Assembly: GCF_900114545.1 (NCBI RefSeq)
Contig: NZ_FOTI01000032.1
Span: forward strand, 1 to 33,443
Direction of reading: 5' to 3'
From: Halanaerobium salsuginis
GTDB lineage: Bacteria > Bacillota > Halanaerobiia > Halanaerobiales > Halanaerobiaceae
DNA length: 33,443 nucleotides
This document shows, one piece after another, positions 6,333 to 13,383 of the stretch. Under the pieces are notes generated by a model that was given only the letters and a program-made list of their open reading frames with translations, did no database searches and was not told the origin of the DNA. A program made the position numbers and the translations under genes. Position 1 is the first letter of the stretch, and each line of letters opens with the position of its first letter.

Positions 6333-6878
6333 TTACAGTTCGAATTCTCGCATTGAATCATCCATCAAATCCTGATTTACTCCTATATAATCTAAAGTAA
6401 TACTCGGGGCAGAATGATTAAAAAGCTTCTGCAGCATTGCCACATCTTTATACTGCTGATAATGGTGGTAACCGAAGGTTTTGCGGGTAGAATGGCAGCC
6501 AATGGATTCCAGACCAACTTCTTTACCTACAGAACTTAGCACTCTATATGCCTGACTTCTAGTGATCGGTTTGTTGGTCCCGTTCCTACTCTGAAAGAGG
6601 TACTCATGATCAGCCATGTTTTTAATGTATTGATCTAAAGCATCTCTCAATGCACCATTAATAAAGAACTTCTTTGACTTTTGAGTCTTCTGTTCTTTGA
6701 TCTGGATGTGTGTCTTATTCCTCACATCAGAAACTTTTAGTCTCAGCATGTCTCCAATTCTAAGGCCAGTATTAATTCCGAGCACAAAAAGCAGATAATT
6801 TCTGTAATTATCCATCAGCAATAAACGTTTAATCTCCTCAATCAATTCCTTGTCTCTGATCGGTTCAACTTTTTTCAT
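6333..6878 (-). CDS. Minimal tyrosine recombinase (catalytic domain only)
   Basis: At 181 residues this is about half the length of a normal integrase and has no core-binding N-domain. The active-site set is complete: Arg in GLRIGDMLRL, Lys in EQKTQKSKKF, the HxxR box in CHSTRKTFGYH, His in LFNHSAPS and Tyr in LDYIGV. Such short XerC/D-like enzymes are found in Firmicutes plasmids and phages, where they may resolve multimers or invert DNA. The start has GGGG 8 bases upstream. An internal copy of the island end motif lies just upstream of the gene start (6976-7008), suggesting that it once marked the edge of a smaller element. Confidence 0.8.
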   Translation of the reverse strand: MKKVEPIRDKELIEEIKRLLLMDNYRNYLLFVLGINTGLRIGDMLRLKVSDVRNKTHIQIKEQKTQKSKKFFINGALRDALDQYIKNMADHEYLFQSRNGTNKPITRSQAYRVLSSVGKEVGLESIGCHSTRKTFGYHHYQQYKDVAMLQKLFNHSAPSITLDYIGVNQDLMDDSMREFEL

Positions 6879-6975
6879 AGTTTAATCCCCTTTCTAATTT
6901 GGTTAAGATACATAAAAGCTCATTTAACACAGTATAGACATCTATTGAAGTGAGTTCATAAGCAAAATATTGGGC

Positions 6976-7008
6976 CTTCACCGCCGCTAAGGTTGCTATA
7001 ACAGCGAT
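6976..7008 (+). repeat. Internal copy of island-end motifs
   Basis: TTCACCGCC (near 6978) followed by TGCTATAACAGCGAT (6994-7008) repeats, in the order seen at the right island end, the partial motif 1 and exact motif 2. It may be a fossil end of a smaller element. Confidence 0.45.
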
Positions 7009-7052
7009 AAAGACCACAAATTTCAACTCACCTTATTAACTATTGTGGTGAA

Positions 7053-9515
7053 TTAGTTTAGGTAATCACCCACCACATATTTCAATTTTTCTTTCTTAAT
7101 CTTTAATTGATCCTGGATCTTTTTAATTTCTTTAAAAACTTCCATAATATCTTCTACGTCTTCTTTTAGAAAGGCATCTGGAATTTGTAATTGTTTTAAA
7201 TATTTTAAACTGAAATTTTTTCTTATAGAGCCAGTAGCTAGTACATCAATATAAAGTTTATAAAATGGATGCTTAAAAATACTTAGTAAGTATTCATTAT
7301 TTAGTCCATTTTTTGTTTCAAAAACATTATATGCTGGACTTACTAAATAATCATCATATTCATCTGGAACGATTCCTATAGAGCCTACATTTATTCTATA
7401 TGGATTATAAACTATATCTCCTGCCTTCACTTTTTTATATTTTTGATTAAATTCACTACCATAAACCTCGAATTTTTTAGGATCATCTTCATCTAAAATA
7501 ACCCCATGAGAATTAGTAACACTTAGTATCGAAAATAGCTCTTCAGGTTTATCTGTAGGATCAATTCTAACAGATCTTACTTTTATATATTCTTTTAAAG
7601 GTACTCGTGAAAAATCCTTATTATTTAAAATGTCTAAAAACCAGTAATACCTTGAATCAAATCTATTACTAACCTTTGATTTATGAATCAAAAAATTATT
7701 GCTATCAAATTGATATCTAAAAACATCTTCTTCATTATCTAGATTAGGTTTGCCCTTATAGTACTTTAATATTCTATCCAAATCATTCTCACCTGGGATT
7801 GACTTACCTTTAGAGTCATAACCGATATTTTCTGCAACTCCCATGTAAATATAATAATCATTAAAATTATCTTTTAATTTTTTCAACTCGTCCTTTATCT
7901 TTTTATCTTGTACTTTTTTTAGTTCATCTTCTAATCTTTCTTTTTCCTTAAAATAATCTTCTGGTAATTTTTCAACAACCAATATACTCGAGTTTATTGT
8001 TTGAACACCACTTTGTCTGAATGTATAATTTGGTAATGAAATGATTGCCTTAATTATTGTGTTTTCCTCTATAAAATCCCTAACACCTTTTAAACTTTTA
8101 CTACCTAAAATTGAATCAGGGATTACTATTGCTAAAGTCCCTTCTGGCCTTAAATATTTTATTGACTTTTCAATAAATAAACATTCAGTTAAATTTTTAA
8201 CGTCACTTAATTCGTATTTATTCAGTATGTCATCATTTTCCTCTTTGCTGCCAAAAGGGGGATTAGCTAAAATTACATCAATTCCATTTTCTTCAAAAGG
8301 ATATTCAATATTTGATTTAGTTTTATTATCTAAACCATTACCTCTATATACTCTTTCTCCATCTCCCCACATTATCATATTCATCTTTGCGGTTTTAGCA
8401 GCTCTGGGTTCAGCATCTATTCCTAAAATATTATTTTTCTTAATTGTTTCTATATAAGCTTCCTTAGTTGTATTAAATTGACTAAAATAACTTTTAGGAG
8501 TCTTATCAATGATATCCATTATTTTATTAAATGCACCAATCAAAAATCCCCCTGTACCACAAGCAGGATCTAAAACTACATCATCAATTTTAAAATCAAC
8601 TAATTTAACCATGAAATTAACTATTTTTCTTGGAGTAAAAAATTGACCTAAACCTTTACCTCTAAACGTAGATGATAAGAATATCTCAAAAGCTTTACCT
8701 TTTATATCAAAGGGCAAATCTAAAATGTTAAATCCATCAAGACGCTTCAAAATCCGTTCGATTGCTTCAATACTTAACCCAATACTCTCATTTTGATCTT
8801 CGAAAACCTTAGGAAAAGATTCTTTCGTCTCATTAAAAGTATTTTCAATAAAGGTTTTTTCTCTATCTACCTCTTTTTGCTCCACAAATTTTTCATAACT
8901 AAATCTTACATTTCCTGTCCGCTTAGTGTACTTTTCTTCGTGAATTTTCATAAACAATAACTTACTCCATGCATCAAATGCACCTGTTGGATCAAGCTTA
9001 TCAATGTTTCTAATATCCTGATGAATTTTCTTCAATACTTTTGCAAAATCATCGCTTTGTCTATCTATCATTTTTTTTGAAATAGCTTCTTCTTCTGATT
9101 TCTCCATTTTAGAAGAATCTGTTAAAATTTCTTTTATTGAATCTATATCAATGTTTTCAACTCTATCTTTAACTAGATTGATTCTCTTATTACCAGCTAG
9201 ATAAGCCCTTAATATAAACTTCTTACCATTACTTATAAACCCATATTTTGACTTTAAACCATAAGCATATGAGTCTAGCTGTTCAATATAATCTTCAATT
9301 TTTTTTGTTGGTTTTTTAGATTCGACTACTAATACAGGCTCATTATACTCATCATATATAACCACATCTGCTTCCTTTGTAACTTTTTCATGTCCTTGGC
9401 TAAAAGTAACAGGCACTTTATATCTAAAGTAGTCAGTATCATAACCCAATTGTGTTAAAATCGGTGTAATCACTTTATATTCCACATCTGATTCTGAAAC
9501 TATCTTCTCACTCAT
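7053..9515 (-). CDS. Single-chain restriction-modification enzyme (nuclease + N6-adenine methylase + specificity domain)
   Basis: This 820-residue protein appears to combine all R-M functions (numbering below from ATG 9515). An N-terminal HsdR_N-like PD-(D/E)xK nuclease region has D50 (EADVVIY) and E65-x-K67 (VVESKK). The HsdM-like methylase has motif I DPACGTGGF at about 316-324 and motif IV NPPF at about 418-421. The C-terminal 180 residues look like one target-recognition domain plus a coiled end (IKKIQDQLKIKKEKL). No separate hsdS or helicase is present, so it resembles a type IIG-like enzyme built from type I parts. The ATG at 9515 has GGGAGGA 8 bases upstream; an earlier TTG has no SD. 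It has its own promoter at 9584-9612. A methylase-only role is possible. Confidence 0.8.
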   Translation of the reverse strand: MSEKIVSESDVEYKVITPILTQLGYDTDYFRYKVPVTFSQGHEKVTKEADVVIYDEYNEPVLVVESKKPTKKIEDYIEQLDSYAYGLKSKYGFISNGKKFILRAYLAGNKRINLVKDRVENIDIDSIKEILTDSSKMEKSEEEAISKKMIDRQSDDFAKVLKKIHQDIRNIDKLDPTGAFDAWSKLLFMKIHEEKYTKRTGNVRFSYEKFVEQKEVDREKTFIENTFNETKESFPKVFEDQNESIGLSIEAIERILKRLDGFNILDLPFDIKGKAFEIFLSSTFRGKGLGQFFTPRKIVNFMVKLVDFKIDDVVLDPACGTGGFLIGAFNKIMDIIDKTPKSYFSQFNTTKEAYIETIKKNNILGIDAEPRAAKTAKMNMIMWGDGERVYRGNGLDNKTKSNIEYPFEENGIDVILANPPFGSKEENDDILNKYELSDVKNLTECLFIEKSIKYLRPEGTLAIVIPDSILGSKSLKGVRDFIEENTIIKAIISLPNYTFRQSGVQTINSSILVVEKLPEDYFKEKERLEDELKKVQDKKIKDELKKLKDNFNDYYIYMGVAENIGYDSKGKSIPGENDLDRILKYYKGKPNLDNEEDVFRYQFDSNNFLIHKSKVSNRFDSRYYWFLDILNNKDFSRVPLKEYIKVRSVRIDPTDKPEELFSILSVTNSHGVILDEDDPKKFEVYGSEFNQKYKKVKAGDIVYNPYRINVGSIGIVPDEYDDYLVSPAYNVFETKNGLNNEYLLSIFKHPFYKLYIDVLATGSIRKNFSLKYLKQLQIPDAFLKEDVEDIMEVFKEIKKIQDQLKIKKEKLKYVVGDYLN

Positions 9516-9583
9516 CTCCAACATTCCTCCCAATATCCATAAATTATTTTCATATTCTTTTACTAAAAACTAAACTTATGTTT

Positions 9584-9612
9584 ATTATATTATATTGCTT
9601 TTAAAATCTCAA
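9584..9612 (-). promoter_or_regulatory. Promoter of the R-M gene
   Basis: On the minus strand there is TTGAGA (9607-9612), a 17-bp spacer and TATAAT (9584-9589). The gene start is about 70 bases downstream. Confidence 0.65.
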
Positions 9613-9664
9613 AGTTATTTTTTATTTTATATAATTAGAAAGTCAGACCTTTGATTTAGTGAGC

Positions 9665-9943
9665 TCATCTTCTCTTATTCCAATCAGGAATCATAATCTT
9701 CTGATTAACTCTGATCATTGTCTCAATCTCATTGACCTTTTTAATGGCTGCTACAATAAGCCGCGGGTCAAGGTCAGAGTTAATCTCTTCTGCTATCTCC
9801 CAGAGGGTATCACCTCGCTTTATCACATAAACTTCATTCCAGCTGTAACTATCAATAATATCATCTGGACCTGTCTGAGCTAGAATTGCAGCTGTCAAAA
9901 ACATTACTGCCATCAATACAGAAGCCACGGTTAGTTTATTCAC
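9665..9943 (-). CDS. Membrane-anchored LysM protein, YneA-like
   Basis: This 92-residue protein has an N-terminal TM segment (about residues 5-23, VASVLMAVMFLTAAILA) followed by one LysM peptidoglycan-binding domain (about 38-87, VYVIKRGDTLWEIAEEIN ... VNQKIMIPDW). Size and layout match YneA, the SOS-induced division inhibitor of Bacillus. It overlaps the recT stop by 4 bases (ATGA), so it is translationally coupled to recT. A LysM protein tied to a recombination gene suggests division arrest during element replication or DNA damage; that role is inferred. It could instead be a generic wall-associated protein. Confidence 0.7.
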   Translation of the reverse strand: MNKLTVASVLMAVMFLTAAILAQTGPDDIIDSYSWNEVYVIKRGDTLWEIAEEINSDLDPRLIVAAIKKVNEIETMIRVNQKIMIPDWNKRR

Positions 9944-10833
9944 GAGATTTCCTTCCTTTCCTGAGCACTTAACCTGCTGAATGTATTTAAGATGGACTTC
10001 AGCTGCTCAAACTGGTCTTTAGTCAAGCTGTTGATCGATATCTTCTTGCTGCTGTCTATACCTTTTTCTCTTTTTACATGTCTGAGGTAATTATAAAGAT
10101 CCTCTTTCAGCTTAGGATCATCACCAACTATTTCTTTGATAGCAAGCTCTCTTTCAGTCAGAGAGGTAACTTGATCGTTTTTCAAAGTTTCATCTTTCTG
10201 AGCCATACCTTTATTCTTCTTGCCCTGTACCTGGCTAAATGGAATATCATCAAAATTATAATCACTCTGCTGCTGTACAGCCATTTCTTCCCTGGAAACA
10301 AGCCCAGAAACACTAAAAGCTCTCTTTAAAGCCATTGATTCAGCTACTTTAAGAATCATAGCTGAAGGATACTGCTTCCAGACCTTAGTATCTGATCTGT
10401 ATTCTTCAAAGGTAGCAAAGACATAAACGGGATAGCTTCTGTCCTTTCTATAAACCAAAGCGTAACTACCGACAATCTGTCGGCGGTTGGTCCCATATTG
10501 ATGATTAATTCCAGTTTCTTTTCGTCTAAACTTATCATTTTCTCTAACTACATCTGAAACCAGCCCATCATACTGGGGATGCCTATCAGCTATCTTTAGA
10601 TAACCATCCCTGGAAGTCATAATTGTTGGCTTTCCATCTTTCTTCCAGAAGAATATCTCTTTATTGAAAGGATCAAGTCCATAGTTTTTAGCCAGATAGA
10701 TAAACATCTTAAACTCATCACTGCTTGCATCTCCGGCAACAGTTCGTCTGAGGGTTTCTAACTCCTCTTCAGTAAAAGTAATCAGTTCTTTTTTCTTTCT
10801 GTTAATATCAACAACTTTACTCTTTGCACTCAT
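9940..10833 (-). CDS. recT: RecT/Bet-type single-strand annealing recombinase
   Basis: This 297-residue protein matches the RecT/Bet family in its first 210 residues: FKMFIYLAKNYGLDPFNKEIFF, TSRDGYLKIADRHPQYDGLVSD, then VGSYALVYRKDRSYPVYV, and ILKVAESMALKRAF. The C-terminal tail (about 215-297) is variable and charged. RecT anneals complementary single strands in phage recombination and repair. No RecE/Exo exonuclease partner is found, so it may work with host nucleases. GGGAGG precedes ATG. A hairpin and the palindrome CCTTAAATTAAGG sit directly upstream, leaving no space for a separate promoter. It belongs to the leftward run that includes radC and the mini genes. Confidence 0.9.
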   Translation of the reverse strand: MSAKSKVVDINRKKKELITFTEEELETLRRTVAGDASSDEFKMFIYLAKNYGLDPFNKEIFFWKKDGKPTIMTSRDGYLKIADRHPQYDGLVSDVVRENDKFRRKETGINHQYGTNRRQIVGSYALVYRKDRSYPVYVFATFEEYRSDTKVWKQYPSAMILKVAESMALKRAFSVSGLVSREEMAVQQQSDYNFDDIPFSQVQGKKNKGMAQKDETLKNDQVTSLTERELAIKEIVGDDPKLKEDLYNYLRHVKREKGIDSSKKISINSLTKDQFEQLKSILNTFSRLSAQERKEIS

Positions 10834-10857
10834 TTTTATTCCTCCCCTTAATTTAAG

Positions 10858-10882
10858 GAGACCTAGATTTAATCCAGGCCTC
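10858..10882 (-). other. Hairpin between the zinc-ribbon gene and recT
   Basis: GAGACCTAGATT pairs with AATCCAGGCCTC across a one-base loop centre with two mismatches. On the minus strand it is followed by a second small palindrome (CCTTAAATTAAGG) and then the recT SD. There is no T-tract, so it is an RNA structure rather than a clear terminator. Confidence 0.5.
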
Positions 10883-10892
10883 TTATTTTAAT

Positions 10893-11021
10893 TTAGTCTT
10901 CTTTTGGACTTTGAGCTTCTTCATCACTTAGATCATGGTCACAGTGGGGACAATTCCATTCACCCTTTTCACAGGAGCTGTAGGACTTCTTCCTACACTT
11001 AGGACATTGTTTTACATACAT
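10893..11021 (-). CDS. 42-residue zinc-ribbon protein
   Basis: The frame starts at ATG 11021 with AAGGAGG 8 bases upstream and encodes 42 residues. Two CxxC knuckles, CPKC (6-9) and CPHC (about 24-27), plus an acidic tail (DLSDEEAQSPKED), form a treble-clef or zinc-ribbon-like mini domain. The protein probably binds Zn and possibly nucleic acid or a protein partner. It lies between radC and recT in the same direction. The SD, the Cys pairs and the codon-compatible length make it a real gene, though its function is unknown. Confidence 0.7.
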   Translation of the reverse strand: MYVKQCPKCRKKSYSSCEKGEWNCPHCDHDLSDEEAQSPKED

Positions 11022-11053
11022 CTTATTCACCTCCTTTCTCTGGTTTTTAAACA

Positions 11054-11075
11054 TAAAAAAAGCCCGGCGCCGGCC
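11054..11075 (-). terminator. Terminator-like hairpin after radC
   Basis: On the minus strand, GGCCGGCGCCGGGC (11062-11075) is followed by seven T residues (11054-11060). The stem is short and self-complementary but extremely GC-rich. It ends about 30 bp before the SD of the next gene. Confidence 0.55.
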
Positions 11076-11107
11076 AGGTTAATTAACTATTATTAACTTT
11101 TGCTGAT

Positions 11108-11563
11108 TCAGTCTTTCATCAGATTTTCTTCCTGCATACTGATAAAGTTATCTCTGCTGCCGATGATTATGTGGTCCACTACATTAATCCCCATTATCTT
11201 GCCAGCCTTCTGCAGCTTTTTAGTTACAGAGACATCATCACTGCTTGCATCAGCCACACCTGAAGGATGATTGTGAGCTAAAACTATACCCGCTGCATTC
11301 TGCAATATTGCCCGTTTAAAGACCTCTCTGGGAGTAACTAAGCTTGAGGTCAATGTACCTGTAGAAACCTCAAACACCCCTGTTACCTTGTTCTTAACAT
11401 CAAGGGTAGCGATAGCAAAGACTTCCTCTGCTCTCCTGTCCAGTTCAACCACCTCAACAAAGAGATCTCTTGCCTGAAATGGGTTCCTAACGTACTTATC
11501 AATGTCATACCTTCCACCTGACTCCTTAACAATTCTTAGACTAAACTTCTGAATATTTACCAT
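11108..11563 (-). CDS. radC: RadC-like JAB/MPN domain protein
   Basis: This 151-residue protein consists almost only of the RadC (UPF0758) C-terminal JAMM domain. The metal motif is AHNHPSG at about residues 98-104, with the downstream Asp in SSDDVSVTKKL. The N-terminal helix-hairpin-helix found in chromosomal RadC is missing, as is usual for mobile-element versions. RadC homologues are common on islands, but their reaction is not established. ATG 11563 has GGAG 9 bases upstream and is preferred; an ATG at 11596 directly follows the previous stop and lacks an SD. Confidence 0.85.
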   Translation of the reverse strand: MVNIQKFSLRIVKESGGRYDIDKYVRNPFQARDLFVEVVELDRRAEEVFAIATLDVKNKVTGVFEVSTGTLTSSLVTPREVFKRAILQNAAGIVLAHNHPSGVADASSDDVSVTKKLQKAGKIMGINVVDHIIIGSRDNFISMQEENLMKD

Positions 11564-11596
11564 TAATCTCATCTCCTTTATGTTTTTAGTATTCAT

Positions 11597-11770
11597 TTAA
11601 AAGGGCATCTTAAATTCCTGATCATTGCTGCTTAAAGCTGTAGCACTATTCTTCTTTTTCTGCAGCAGTCTGGCTGATCTCTCCAGCTCATCCTCATCCA
11701 TTGGCTCAGCATAGGGTCCTAAAGCTCTTTTTATTCTCCAATCATCACTCGGTACACCATTAACCGGCAT
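11597..11770 (-). CDS. 57-residue hypothetical protein
   Basis: The start at ATG 11770 is chosen because GGAGGT lies 7 bases upstream; the frame is open further back but crosses a terminator. The product begins MPVNGVPSDDWRIKRALGPY. It has an acidic stretch (EPMDEDELERSARLL) and a Lys-rich segment, with no known domain. It directly precedes radC, with the stop codon adjacent to an upstream radC ATG. It is probably a small phage/plasmid accessory protein. Confidence 0.6.
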   Translation of the reverse strand: MPVNGVPSDDWRIKRALGPYAEPMDEDELERSARLLQKKKNSATALSSNDQEFKMPF

Positions 11771-11787
11771 AATTTTCACCTCCAAAT

Positions 11788-11820
11788 AAAAAAAGAGACC
11801 ATCAGCTCTCACTGACAGTC
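11788..11820 (-). terminator. Intrinsic terminator between two mini genes
   Basis: On the minus strand GACTGTCAG and CTGATGGTC (11812-11820 and 11797-11805) form a stem with one internal mismatch block, followed by TTTTTTT. It follows the 140-residue ORF and runs almost directly into the SD of the next gene. Confidence 0.65.
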
Positions 11821-11834
11821 CCCTGAGTTTAATC

Positions 11835-12257
11835 CTAAGCATTATTCCAACCTTCCATGAACGCATCTTTCAGTCCTGAGAAAACACTCTCTGATTTAAG
11901 CCTGGTAGAATTGGCAGCGATAACCGACTTCTCAATCGCCTTAAGGGCAGCTCTATCGACCTTTGAAGCTGCCGCACCGGTAACTTTAGCAACATTCCTG
12001 GTTCCAGTAGACGCCAGTCCAGCTGCCTTTTTAACGCCATTCTCAGCTGTCTGAGCAAGCTTCTTAATGACATTGTCTCCACTATTAGAATCAATAATCT
12101 TCTCAGCATATTTGAGTTCATCTTTTTTCTTAAGCCCCAGCTCTTCCAGTTTATTCAGGACCAGCTCCTGCATTACATCATTCTCCGCCATCATTGCTCT
12201 AACCAGCATTTCTCTCAGTCTTAGAACAGTCTCAACATTATTTTCATTTTTAAACAT
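11835..12257 (-). CDS. Hypothetical helical protein
   Basis: This 140-residue protein has GGAGGT 7 bases before ATG. The first 60 residues are charged and helical (VLRLREMLVRAMMAENDVMQ). The middle is Ala/Gly/Lys-rich (VKKAAGLASTGTRNVAKV), and the end is FSGLKDAFMEGWNNA. There is no TM segment, signal peptide or catalytic motif. It is not recognised. The amphipathic Ala-rich helix suggests a structural or DNA/membrane-associated role, which is only a guess. It lies in the leftward run of small genes upstream of radC. Confidence 0.6.
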   Translation of the reverse strand: MFKNENNVETVLRLREMLVRAMMAENDVMQELVLNKLEELGLKKKDELKYAEKIIDSNSGDNVIKKLAQTAENGVKKAAGLASTGTRNVAKVTGAAASKVDRAALKAIEKSVIAANSTRLKSESVFSGLKDAFMEGWNNA

Positions 12258-12309
12258 AATTATTACCTCCGTATTTTAGTTTTATTTTGACTTTCAACTT
12301 AAGCAGAAT

Positions 12310-12432
12310 TTACTTAGAGATTAGATAAAGATCAAAAAGAATAAAAAACAAAGCCATAAGAATATTACCACTGAACAAACTCTGCCAGGCTAAAGCACCA
12401 AGCAGTAAGATAACAAGTGTCTTAGAAGCCAT
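12310..12432 (-). CDS. 40-residue membrane protein
   Basis: ATG 12432 has AAGGAGG 8 bases upstream; the longer frame to 12507 starts in the T-tract of a terminator and is rejected. The product MASKTLVILLLGALAWQSLF... is almost entirely hydrophobic, with two short TM stretches and a C-terminal Lys (YLISK). Small hydrophobic proteins of this kind are holins, toxins or membrane regulators in mobile elements. No specific family is recognised. Confidence 0.55.
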   Translation of the reverse strand: MASKTLVILLLGALAWQSLFSGNILMALFFILFDLYLISK

Positions 12433-12507
12433 CTGATTCACCTCCTTTTCATTATTTTCAACTAACCCCACTCCCTTATCTGCTCTCACCTCCTTAAATT
12501 TAGGCAT

Positions 12508-12533
12508 AAAAAAAGAGCTGCCGGGACAGCCTC
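12508..12533 (-). terminator. Terminator of the ATPase/TOPRIM operon
   Basis: On the minus strand GAGGCTG...CAGCTC (12515-12533) forms a stem with one bulge, followed by TTTTTTT (12508-12514). It is separated from the TOPRIM stop by a 160-base untranslated tail that includes an odd GC-rich stretch (12587-12645). Confidence 0.7.
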
Positions 12534-12696
12534 AGTTAAGAGACTATCCAGACAGCTCAGTGTCTTTAAGTATTTGATTCTGCTCTAGGGGGTGGGGCGT
12601 CGAACGTCGATCTGAAATTCATAATTAAGACGTGGTCCCGCTAGAAATTGTGTGCAATTTTTGAGATTACTAATAGGAAAAAACCCTTTTAAAATG
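12534..12696. other. Non-coding spacer with GC-rich stretch
   Basis: No ORF with an SD is seen. It contains GGGGGTGGGGCG, the small palindrome CGTCGAACGTCG (about 12599-12610), and a hairpin AAATTG/CAATTT followed by Ts (about 12644-12661) on the plus strand. It may be an RNA or the scar of an insertion; nothing specific is recognised. Confidence 0.3.
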
Positions 12697-13383
12697 CTAA
12701 AGATCTTCAAAAACAAGGTGTAAATTACTATATCTATTTAAGGAGTTACTTCCCTGCTTAATAAACTCCCAAGTTTCTTCATATTCACCTTCGACAGCAA
12801 AACTATCCTTTCTAATAAAATCTAAAAACTCTAATTCCCTTTCAAAATAGCTATCACTAAATTCTTCAGCTTTATCTACTTTTTGATTATCATCAACATT
12901 TGCATCATTGTGAAGTACATGCTCTAAATTACAGGATAGGTAGTAAGCATTATATGGAATCCCATTTATTTTAGAATGCCTACTCAGTCTATCCATGATG
13001 CTGCTTTTTTTATCATTTCTTTTCTTTGTGTTTTCAGGATGTCTGGTACATAACTTATCAACATAATAGTAATTCTTATCTTTATCATGTTTTTCGATCA
13101 AACCTTCACTGATATATGCTCCGTCAGTATCCAATAAATGAATAATTTCTAAAATATCCCCTTTATTATAATGTTCTTTGTCCAAAAACGATAATACTTC
13201 TTCATTGATTACTTCTATCACATTACGAGAATTAACTCCATTCCTGGTAGTTATATCTCCACGAGCAATTTGAAATTCAATCTCTTTATCCTCAAATATC
13301 TCAGAAAAAATAAGACCAAAAGATATTTCCTCCGTTATACCTTCTACTAAGAATAGAATTAATTTTCTAGTCATCAGCATCAA
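12697..13383 (-). CDS. TOPRIM-like nuclease partner of the AAA ATPase
   Basis: This 228-residue protein begins with a TOPRIM-type pattern: a strand ending in the acidic motif FLVEGITEE (E14, E18) and a second acidic motif LLDTDGAY (D85, D87). That matches the fold used by OLD-family nucleases, RloB/AbiLii and DUF4435 proteins. The rest is charged, including NTKKRNDKKSSIMDRL and CNLEHVLHND. It overlaps the ATPase stop by 17 bases, so the two are translationally coupled. Two-gene ATPase/TOPRIM modules (AbiL, RloAB, PARIS-type) are known anti-phage systems. The subtype is not resolved here. The ATG at 13374 is an alternative start. Confidence 0.65.
   Translation of the reverse strand: MMLMTRKLILFLVEGITEEISFGLIFSEIFEDKEIEFQIARGDITTRNGVNSRNVIEVINEEVLSFLDKEHYNKGDILEIIHLLDTDGAYISEGLIEKHDKDKNYYYVDKLCTRHPENTKKRNDKKSSIMDRLSRHSKINGIPYNAYYLSCNLEHVLHNDANVDDNQKVDKAEEFSDSYFERELEFLDFIRKDSFAVEGEYEETWEFIKQGSNSLNRYSNLHLVFEDL

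Noticed and set aside
8041-8457. Plus-strand 138-codon ORF
   Set aside because: It is antisense to the methylase core (NPPF region), a typical shadow.
11771-11866. Longer version of the 57-residue ORF
   Set aside because: It would run through a terminator hairpin and its T-tract; a good SD marks the shorter start.
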